NCBI GenBank assembly: GCA_050304135.1
Contig: JBNLDC010000053.1
Span: forward strand, 67,235 to 131,234
Source of the DNA: JAFGNB01 sp050304135
GTDB taxonomy: Bacteria > Fibrobacterota > Chitinivibrionia > Chitinivibrionales > Chitinispirillaceae
Reading direction: 5' to 3'
DNA length: 64,000 nucleotides
The notes beneath the pieces are model-generated. The model was given only the letters and a program-made list of their open reading frames with translations, was not told the origin of the DNA and did no database searches. Shown here piece by piece: positions 36,071 through 43,355 of this stretch; positions within the stretch are counted from its first letter, which is position 1; every line of letters begins with the position of its first letter. The position numbers and the translations under genes were made by a program.

Positions 36071-37180
36071 TTATCGGCACTTCTTTTCTAAATTCAATGA
36101 TATATACGTTTCGAGGAGGCGGGCACAGGTTGCCGCTCCAGCGGATGGTTGCTCTGTGGGCTGCAACGACGCGGCATCGGTTAACGCCCGGTGCCAATCC
36201 AGGGCTGAAAATTGTTCCTCCGGTATCCGGATGCCTCCCCCCCATTCCAGCAGCGCTTTTTCCAGATACTGAAACTCGGCAAAATGGTCACGGGGAAGAT
36301 AGACAACCGGAGTTGCGTTGATCATTGCCTCGGCAACAAGCCCGTAGCCCAACTTACCAAAGATACAATCAGCGGAAGCGATCATATCGGGATAAGAATA
36401 GCGCACCGGATCAAAAACATGGTAATTACCGGGAGCGTCCTCCACCGACTGCAGTCCGAAAAATTCCCATTCGTTAAAATCGGCAAGACGTTTCCATTCG
36501 GTGTTGTGCAACCCGAATTCACCGATATAGATAACCGCTGTTTTCTTCCCGTACTCCAGACCGAACGAATCGAGCAGCTCTTTTTTCCGTTCCTTCCCTT
36601 TTCGTCCGATGAGTCCAACGTCTTCTGTTGTTTCGAAGTAGCTCATCGGCATGGCGGGCGAAAGCTTGAGCACTCTTCCCGCCAGGCGATACTGCTGCAG
36701 TATTGTCCGGAGATGCCGCTTAAAATCAGGGTAGCCTGCGACATATTCGGTATAGATGTCATACCAGGTGAAGTTTGTTATCGCCACCGAAGGTATTCCC
36801 GCCGCCAGTGCTATTTCAAACGCACAGGGAACAATATCGCTGATAATGCCATCCACCCGATTCGCCATGCACCACCGTGCGATCTGCGGGATATTCCGTT
36901 CATTCTCAGCAGCAATAGCGGCATACATTGCAAGTGTTCGCTGTTGATCAACCGTCACGAAGTCCGATTGGAGACAGCCGCAATCAAGCGTATGGGGCAG
37001 TAAGGTGTAAGGACGGGAGAGTTCTCTGGAAAAAAATGAATCCTGAACGGATGAAATGATCGTGACGGTCGTATCCGGATGAAAAGCGTTCATTATGGTC
37101 GCGGAACGTATTGCATGGCCGTAGCCGTGCCCCGTAATGAAGTACGCCAGATGAAGATGCTTCCCGCCCGTTTTTTGCAA
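36071..37180 (-). CDS. MurG-like / L-arabinokinase N-domain-like glycosyltransferase
   Basis: 369 aa with a GT-B layout. The N-terminal YFITGHGYGHAIRS is the nucleotide-sugar transferase motif shared with MurG-like proteins and with the N-terminal domain of plant L-arabinokinases. The C-terminal half has IASADCIFGKLGYGLVAEAM and PVVYLPRDHFAEFQYLE, the typical donor-binding region of GT28-like enzymes. The donor and acceptor are unknown. The start is uncertain: TTG at 37180 has only a weak SD, but the HGxGHAxRS motif must be near the N-terminus. It leads the minus-strand group with fapA-like and STAS genes and is divergent from fusA. Confidence 0.75.
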   Translation of the reverse strand: MQKTGGKHLHLAYFITGHGYGHAIRSATIMNAFHPDTTVTIISSVQDSFFSRELSRPYTLLPHTLDCGCLQSDFVTVDQQRTLAMYAAIAAENERNIPQIARWCMANRVDGIISDIVPCAFEIALAAGIPSVAITNFTWYDIYTEYVAGYPDFKRHLRTILQQYRLAGRVLKLSPAMPMSYFETTEDVGLIGRKGKERKKELLDSFGLEYGKKTAVIYIGEFGLHNTEWKRLADFNEWEFFGLQSVEDAPGNYHVFDPVRYSYPDMIASADCIFGKLGYGLVAEAMINATPVVYLPRDHFAEFQYLEKALLEWGGGIRIPEEQFSALDWHRALTDAASLQPTEQPSAGAATCARLLETYISLNLEKKCR

Positions 37181-37244
37181 TTCCGAAACCCACTGATTTT
37201 ATACTGAATAAGAATACGCTATGAAAAAACAACCTTTAAAATAG

Positions 37245-37273
37245 TTGATTTCCCCCTTAAAAAGTGTTATATT
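37245..37273 (+). promoter_or_regulatory. sigma-70-type promoter of fusA
   Basis: ttgatt (-35) and tatatt (-10) are separated by exactly 17 bp. Transcription would start near 37280, giving a leader of about 205 nt before the fusA ATG, unusually long for this gene. No other feature is seen in 37274-37428. Confidence 0.65.
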
Positions 37274-37428
37274 TGCACGGCATTTACGGTGTTTCACTTG
37301 AAATCAGCGCGAAACTGAGATCGTTCTCCGTCAAATATTCCTCACCGGAAGCACTCCGGAACCAGCAGAGCAGAACACTCCCCGGCGAGTGACTTGTAGC
37401 TGAAACCGTAGCTGTCACGGAGGGATTT

Positions 37429-37500
37429 ATGACGGAAACACCGGGAAACAGCAACAAATTTTACCGAGAGGGTATGTGTAGCGTATGTCGAAGTCACTAG
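37429..37500 (+). CDS. possible 23-aa leader peptide overlapping the fusA start
   Basis: ATG at 37429 has the best SD in the region (ggaggg, 4 nt before the ATG). The ORF encodes 23 residues ending MCSVCRSH, with a CxxC, and stops at 37498-37500, 16 nt inside fusA in another frame. fusA's own nearest SD-like sequence (agaggg) is 12 nt from its ATG. Translation of this peptide could therefore control fusA by coupling. There is no protein evidence; it may be fortuitous. Confidence 0.4.
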   Translation: MTETPGNSNKFYREGMCSVCRSH

Positions 37501-39578
37501 AATTGATGCGCAATATCGGTATCAGTGCCCATATTGACTCCGGAAAGACAACCTTGACGGAACGTATCCTGTATTACTGCAAAAAAATTCACGCCATCCA
37601 TGAAGTCAAAGGGAAAGACGGCGTGGGAGCCACCATGGATTCCATGGAACTTGAACGTGAGCGCGGTATTACCATTGCCTCCGCCGCAACGAATGTCACC
37701 TGGAAAAATCACCCCATCAATATTATCGATACTCCGGGACACGTTGATTTCACTATCGAGGTGGAACGTGCGCTCCGGGTTCTGGACGGAGCAGTTCTGG
37801 TACTCTGTTCGGTTGGCGGTGTACAGTCCCAGTCGATCACGGTTGACCGGCAGCTCAAACGGTACAATGTGCCGCGATTGGCTTTTGTCAACAAGTGCGA
37901 CCGTTCGGGCGCCAACCCCCTGCGGGTGAAGGATCAGCTCTGCGACAAGCTCGGCCACAACGCCGTGATGATGCAGTTACCGATCGGCCTGGAGGAAAAA
38001 CTGGTTGGTGTTGTCGATCTCGTTACCATGGAGGCTATCTATTTTGACGGCGACAACAGTGACGGTATGCGCAACGCGGCCATTCCCGAAGAACTCGCCG
38101 AGGAAGCTGCCAAATATCGTGAAATACTGCTTGATGCCGTATCGATGTTTTCAGACGAACTTGCCGAAGCCTGCCTTGAAGGTACCGAGACGGTTGAGCA
38201 GGTTAAGGACGCCATCCGCAAAGGAACACTTTCGCTTGATCTTACTCCGGTGTTTCTCGGCAGTGCCTATAAAAACTGTGGTGTCCAGCCGCTCCTCAAC
38301 GGTGTTCTGGAATATCTTCCCAATCCGGCGGAAGTTGCCTATACCGCATGCGATCTTGACGACAACGAAAAAGAGTACCCGATCACGCCCAAGACCACCG
38401 AACCGACCATCGCCCTCGCCTTCAAACTTGAAGACGGACAGTATGGTCAGCTTACGTATATCCGTATTTATCAGGGAAACGTCAAAAAAGGCCTTGAGCT
38501 GACGAACACCCGTACCGGCAAGCGGTTCAAAGTTGGCCGCCTTATCAGAATGCACGCCGATTCAATGGAAGATATCGATGGGGCGCCATGCGGTGATATT
38601 GTCGCTCTGTTCGGTATTGACTGCGCTTCGGGTGACACCTTCTGCGACTCTTCGATAAACGTGGCCATGAGTACGATGTTTGTTCCCGAGCCGGTTATCT
38701 CCCTCGCCATTGCTCTCAAAGATAAAAAATCGGAAGAGAAGCTCTCCAAGGCACTCAACCGGTTTTCAAAGGAAGATCCGACCTTCAAAACCTTTGTTGA
38801 TCATGAATCGAACCAGACGATCATCAGGGGTATGGGTGAATTGCATCTTGAGATTTATATCGAACGAATGCGTCGTGAATACGGCATTCAGATTGAAACC
38901 GGCATGCCGCAGGTCGCGTATCGTGAGACGGTATCGCAGCCGGCAAAGTTTGACTACACGCACAAGAAACAAACCGGTGGTTCCGGTCAGTACGGACGCG
39001 TTGCAGGGTTGCTTGAGCCGTGCGCCGAAAAAGAGTATGAATTCGTCGATGAAATTAAGGGTGGAGTGATCCCCAACGAGTATATTTCTTCCTGTGACAA
39101 AGGGTTCAAGGCCTGCCTGCCCAAAGGAAAGGTGATCGGGTTCCCGATTGTCGGTGTCAAATGCACCATAAACGACGGAAACTTCCACCCGGTCGACTCA
39201 TCGGACATCGCCTTCCAGCAGGCTTCCATCGGAGCGTTCTGGCAGGCATTCGAAAAAGCGAAACCCGAAATTCTCGAACCGATCATGAAGGTTTCCATAG
39301 AGGGTCCGATCGAATTTCAGGGAAATATTCTCGGCAGCATCAATCAGCGTCGGGGTATCATTATCAGCACTACCGAAGAGAGCAATTTTACCCGGGTTGA
39401 CGCCGAAGTACCGCTGAGCGAAATGTTCGGCTTCTCCACTGTCCTCCGGTCACTCACGCAGGGAAAAGCTGAATTTTCGATGGAATTCCTCAAATACGGT
39501 AAAGTACCGACATCCATTTCGGAACAGTTGAAAAAAGAATTCCAGGAAAAGCAGAAACAAGAAAAGAAATCCAAATAG
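37485..39578 (+). CDS. fusA: elongation factor G, mitochondrial/spirochaete (spdEFG1) type
   Basis: 697 aa, full length. The G1 motif AHIDSGKTT (residues 15-23) has Ser where most bacterial EF-Gs have Ala. Together with GKDGVGATMDSMELERERGIT it matches the EF-G1 of mitochondria and of spirochaetes, planctomycetes and delta-proteobacteria. G3 is DTPGHVDF and G4 NKCDRSGANP. Domain IV (KQTGGSGQYGRVAG) and domain V (MFGFSTVLRSLTQGKAEFSMEF) are intact. EF-G drives ribosomal translocation with GTP. It is preceded by a sigma-70-type promoter and a long leader, and followed after 9 bp by an ATPase gene in the same operon. Confidence 0.95.
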   Translation: MSKSLELMRNIGISAHIDSGKTTLTERILYYCKKIHAIHEVKGKDGVGATMDSMELERERGITIASAATNVTWKNHPINIIDTPGHVDFTIEVERALRVLDGAVLVLCSVGGVQSQSITVDRQLKRYNVPRLAFVNKCDRSGANPLRVKDQLCDKLGHNAVMMQLPIGLEEKLVGVVDLVTMEAIYFDGDNSDGMRNAAIPEELAEEAAKYREILLDAVSMFSDELAEACLEGTETVEQVKDAIRKGTLSLDLTPVFLGSAYKNCGVQPLLNGVLEYLPNPAEVAYTACDLDDNEKEYPITPKTTEPTIALAFKLEDGQYGQLTYIRIYQGNVKKGLELTNTRTGKRFKVGRLIRMHADSMEDIDGAPCGDIVALFGIDCASGDTFCDSSINVAMSTMFVPEPVISLAIALKDKKSEEKLSKALNRFSKEDPTFKTFVDHESNQTIIRGMGELHLEIYIERMRREYGIQIETGMPQVAYRETVSQPAKFDYTHKKQTGGSGQYGRVAGLLEPCAEKEYEFVDEIKGGVIPNEYISSCDKGFKACLPKGKVIGFPIVGVKCTINDGNFHPVDSSDIAFQQASIGAFWQAFEKAKPEILEPIMKVSIEGPIEFQGNILGSINQRRGIIISTTEESNFTRVDAEVPLSEMFGFSTVLRSLTQGKAEFSMEFLKYGKVPTSISEQLKKEFQEKQKQEKKSK

Positions 39579-39587
39579 GAGCGTTGC

Positions 39588-40295
39588 ATGATAAGAGAAG
39601 AACTAATATCAAGAAGTCCGTTCCGTATTCTCGAGCGTTCCAGTAATGGTGGTGTCGGGAAAGGGAATATCGGTCTTATCTCGGCACGAAAAGGTGTCGG
39701 GAAGACCGCCTGCCTGGTGCACCTTGCCACCGATCAGCTGTTTCAGGGAAAACATGTTATTCATGTATCGTTTTCTCCGGATACCAGCCATATAATCGCC
39801 TGGTACGAGGATATCTTTTCGGAAATCGCCAAACGTTATAAACTCGAGAATGCCATGGACATTCACGATGATCTGGTTCGTCAGCGGATCATCCTGAATT
39901 TCAAGCAGGATGGCATTTCTGCTACACAGGTAAAGAAAAGTCTTCTTTCGATAATCAATGGAGCCCAGTTCCAGGCTGATGTCATTGTTGTCGACGGCTA
40001 TGATTTCACTAAAAGCAGTATCGAAGAATTTTCACTCTTCAGACAACTTGCCGAAGAATTGCAGATTGAACTCTGGTTCAGTTCAACACTGCATCGCGAT
40101 GAACGCTCGTTCAACGAAGCCGGTATACCGACCGTTATGGAGAAGTATCTGGAGCATGTGGCCATCATGATCATGCTTGATCCTCAGGATGACTATATTC
40201 ACCTGACCCTGATCAAGGATCACGATGCAGCGCCCAACCGTGACCTGCACCTGAAGCTTGATCCTCAGATACTGCTTATTGCCGACGGTGTTTGA
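39588..40295 (+). CDS. RecA/KaiC-like P-loop ATPase of unknown function
   Basis: 235 aa. Walker A is at residues 33-40 (ARKGVGKT), and a Walker-B-like strand ends in VIVVDGYDF. The size and layout suggest a single RecA/KaiC-type core domain with no added domains. It sits 9 bp after fusA and ahead of a strong terminator, so it is co-expressed with a core translation factor. A role connected with translation or stress is possible but unproven. I do not recognise a named family. Confidence 0.75.
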   Translation: MIREELISRSPFRILERSSNGGVGKGNIGLISARKGVGKTACLVHLATDQLFQGKHVIHVSFSPDTSHIIAWYEDIFSEIAKRYKLENAMDIHDDLVRQRIILNFKQDGISATQVKKSLLSIINGAQFQADVIVVDGYDFTKSSIEEFSLFRQLAEELQIELWFSSTLHRDERSFNEAGIPTVMEKYLEHVAIMIMLDPQDDYIHLTLIKDHDAAPNRDLHLKLDPQILLIADGV

Positions 40296-40318
40296 AACCA
40301 ATCTGAAATGATAAAAAA

Positions 40319-40350
40319 ACGCTCCCCACCCGGGGAGCGTTTTTTTTGTC
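40319..40350 (+). terminator. strong intrinsic terminator of the fusA operon
   Basis: aacgctcccc, a short loop and the complementary ggggagcgtt are followed by a run of eight T residues. A textbook rho-independent terminator. Confidence 0.92.
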
Positions 40351-40544
40351 CTCCCCCTTACCTTTAGGCACACTATTTGGAAGCAATCCAATTTAATCGA
40401 ATAAATTTCGCTTTTTTCTTTCATCACCAGTGGAAAGTCATTTAATTTTAATTTAAGGTGTAATGGTACTGGAATATCGCGTTCCATTGAGGCATAATTG
40501 AAAAAAACGACCATTGAGGAACAGGCGGGTACCGGATACCAACA

Positions 40545-41315
40545 ATGAAACTCCCTCTCTTTTTAGTGCTTTTCCTCCATATTTTCAGCAGTTATGCAAC
40601 TATTCAGGGAGCAGGCCATGAAATGCTCGGTGAGCGTGTCGCTTACAAAATCCCCCTTTTTAAACTCTCGGTGATTGACGGCAATACCGGTGTACGCATC
40701 TCCCGTGAATCATCGGAGGATTACGTTGTCGTATCCACTCTCAACGATTATTCCGTTAAAAACAGCCGCTCCGCGGTAAACAAAACAACCTATCGTGAAC
40801 CATTGGAAAAAGCCTACCGGATTACGGATTTTGAAGCGGCTCAGCTTCTGGCGGTTACCAGAACATTTGTTGAAACCCTTGATGATTTTGAGAAAAATCT
40901 CAAAGGACATCGTTGGGGGCACTGCCGCTATCTCGATGGTTTTCTACCGAAATTCATTCGGGGATATTACATTCTCCTTGGTGCATCCAAAAATGATGTC
41001 CGTAAATTTTCCAAAGAGACCGCTCTTTTTCAAAACAAATTCGACGTATCACTGCAATCGCCTCTGACTGATCAACGGATCAACTCGTGGGCAGCTTCAC
41101 CTGAACGGATCGTTAAACTGCGTATTGCCACAAAAGAGTTGATCTATCAGCTTAAAATGTGGGAAAAACGGGAGCTTGCGAATAAAGGTCGTAACCCCGA
41201 CATTTCTCTTTCCAGTAAATCCGAAGAAGCACTCGGTCTTTTTATCCGCATCTATTTCTCGATAAAAGCTCCTGCTTTCTGCGCACAAAAAAATGGGCCG
41301 ACACGCATCCGTTAA
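40545..41315 (+). CDS. hypothetical secreted protein
   Basis: 256 aa with a signal peptide at about 1-19 (LPLFLVLFLHIFSSYA) and a mostly helical mature part. Notable is a WGHCRYLDGFLPKFIRGYY segment. No family recognised. Monocistronic: it lies between the fusA-operon terminator and a 337-bp gap. Probably periplasmic. Confidence 0.65.
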   Translation: MKLPLFLVLFLHIFSSYATIQGAGHEMLGERVAYKIPLFKLSVIDGNTGVRISRESSEDYVVVSTLNDYSVKNSRSAVNKTTYREPLEKAYRITDFEAAQLLAVTRTFVETLDDFEKNLKGHRWGHCRYLDGFLPKFIRGYYILLGASKNDVRKFSKETALFQNKFDVSLQSPLTDQRINSWAASPERIVKLRIATKELIYQLKMWEKRELANKGRNPDISLSSKSEEALGLFIRIYFSIKAPAFCAQKNGPTRIR

Positions 41316-41652
41316 GGTATTGAGTAGCTGTTCAGAATCGGACACCCATCGCTTAAAAACAAACGCGACAGAGCGGTATGGCAAATCCAACGCCGTGCAC
41401 CGGATTCCGAGCGCTACGGGAATACCGCGACAACCCGGCAATGACGGAAACTCCTTTTTTTGAAACTGAACTGCTCAGCGGTTTTTTGCAGGCTCGAAAA
41501 GGCGGCAATTCCTGATGGCGTATGCTATTTTGGATACCGGCAGCCGTGAATGGATCAGATAGTTGCAACGTCGGGACACCGCATTGGCAGTGCATTTTAA
41601 GCCCCGGCTTCCGCTGTCGCATATAACCTGACAACCTGTTACCCATACTTTT
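41316..41652. other. 337-bp intergenic region before the secretion operon
   Basis: No ORF, hairpin terminator or convincing promoter could be supported. The T-runs at about 41454-41460 and 41482-41487 are not preceded by good stems. The promoter of the secretion operon should lie here. Confidence 0.4.
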
Positions 41653-43341
41653 ATGCCGAACGAATCACCAACAGACATAATCCGGCTTGATCGCTCTATG
41701 GTAGATCGCGAAGCGGCAAATGCCGCACTGAACGGTAAGTCAATCACCGCACAATTGCAGCAGACACTCGGCTGTTCAGAACGCGAAGCCTGCGAGGCGC
41801 TGGCTTCATATTTTTCACTTGCCTTCAGCGAGGAACCGGAACTCTCCGAAGAGCTGCTGCGGGAACTGCCGTCGGAGCTGTTTACCACCGGAAAATTCCT
41901 GCCCGTCTCTCTTACCGCTGAGCAGTTTACCATCGCCGTAGCTGATCCGCTGGATTTCGACACCGTATTCAAAGCAGAGGCTGCAACCGGTCTTCCGGTA
42001 GTTTGTACACTGATAACCCCGGGTACGTTTGAACGGCTGCACCGGGGCCTCTTCGACAAGGATTCCCGTTTCCGTCAGTCGGCGGGTAAAATCGCGCGCG
42101 AATACGAAAAACATCTTCAGGTTGAAGATCAGCTTTCGCTTGAAGAGATACGTCAGCGCACGGAATCGGAACCGGTGGTGAAAATGGCCACCCTCATTTT
42201 CAACGAGGCCATCAATCTGGGTGCCTCCGATATTCACATTGAACCTTCGGAGCAGAAAGCGACCGTCCGGTTCCGTATCGACGGGCTGCTGCGGCAGCAT
42301 ACGGAACTTACCAAATGGATGTTCTCCCCGCTCACCTCCCGTGTCAAGATTCTTGCCGATCTTGATATCGCCGAGAAACGCTCGCCGCAGGACGGGCGCA
42401 TACGGTACGTACTGGACGGCGAACCGTACGACTTTCGCGTATCAACACTCCCCACCCATTTCGGCGAGAAAACGGTTATCCGTATTCTCAAACACGATCA
42501 TTCGCTGCTTGATCTGGAGACGATCGGCCTTTCCCGGAAGAACAAGGAAATGCTCGCTGAACTTATCGACAAGCCGCAGGGGATGCTATTCGTCACCGGG
42601 CCGACCGGCAGCGGGAAAAGCTCCACTCTTTTCGCCTGTCTGAATGTGATACGATCAAAAGAGATCAACATCACCACCATTGAAAACCCCATAGAGTACA
42701 AACTCGACGGTATCAATCAGGTGCAGATCAACGAAAAGGCCGGCGTTACCTTCGCTTCGGCACTGCGTTCAATTCTCAGACAGGATCCTGATGTCATTCT
42801 CGTGGGTGAAATCCGCGATACCGAGACCGCTCAAATCGCCGTTCAGTCGGCACAGACCGGCCACCTGGTATTCTCGACGCTCCACACCAACGATGCGGTA
42901 TCGGCAATAACGAGGCTTCGCGATCTGGGCGTTCCCCCGTTTCTTATCGCCTCTTCGATCCTTGCCGTTATCGCTCAGCGTCTGGTACGGGTATTGTGTC
43001 CGAAATGCCATAAGGAGATCCCCCTCACCGAAACCTTGAATAAACGGTTACATTCCATCATCGGGGTGCAATCCATTTCCCGTGCGTTCGAACCGGTCGG
43101 CTGCCCGTTTTGCAACCAGACCGGCTACCATGGTCGGGTCGGTATTTTTGAACTGGTCACGATCAGCGAAAAATTGCGTGACGTGATTGCCGACAACGGC
43201 TCCGAAGCCACTATCCGGAAAATTCTTCGTGAGGAAGGTTTCCGTTCGATGGTGATTGACGGCGTCGACAAAATAGAGCGGGGGGTTACTTCCCCCGAAG
43301 AACTACTCAGAATTGTTCAAATAGAGGATATTCACGAATAA
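41653..43341 (+). CDS. type II secretion / type IV pilus assembly ATPase (GspE/PilB-like)
   Basis: 562 aa. The N-terminal GspE/PilB N-domain covers about 1-150. The secretion ATPase core has LGASDIHIEPS, Walker A GPTGSGKSS (316-324), FASALRSILRQDPDVILVGEIRD (Asp and Walker B boxes), HTNDAVSAITRL (His box), and a four-cysteine zinc site (CPKC ... CPFC). It powers pseudopilus or pilus subunit assembly at the inner membrane. It starts a plus-strand operon of eight overlapping genes. GspE versus PilB cannot be decided by sequence alone; the secretin and GspL-like neighbours suit either. Confidence 0.93.
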   Translation: MPNESPTDIIRLDRSMVDREAANAALNGKSITAQLQQTLGCSEREACEALASYFSLAFSEEPELSEELLRELPSELFTTGKFLPVSLTAEQFTIAVADPLDFDTVFKAEAATGLPVVCTLITPGTFERLHRGLFDKDSRFRQSAGKIAREYEKHLQVEDQLSLEEIRQRTESEPVVKMATLIFNEAINLGASDIHIEPSEQKATVRFRIDGLLRQHTELTKWMFSPLTSRVKILADLDIAEKRSPQDGRIRYVLDGEPYDFRVSTLPTHFGEKTVIRILKHDHSLLDLETIGLSRKNKEMLAELIDKPQGMLFVTGPTGSGKSSTLFACLNVIRSKEINITTIENPIEYKLDGINQVQINEKAGVTFASALRSILRQDPDVILVGEIRDTETAQIAVQSAQTGHLVFSTLHTNDAVSAITRLRDLGVPPFLIASSILAVIAQRLVRVLCPKCHKEIPLTETLNKRLHSIIGVQSISRAFEPVGCPFCNQTGYHGRVGIFELVTISEKLRDVIADNGSEATIRKILREEGFRSMVIDGVDKIERGVTSPEELLRIVQIEDIHE

Positions 43342-43355
43342 AGGTGGCTCCCTCC

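Noticed and set aside
36212..37003. 263-aa plus-strand ORF
   Set aside because: Antisense to the glycosyltransferase gene, which shows conserved motifs over this span.
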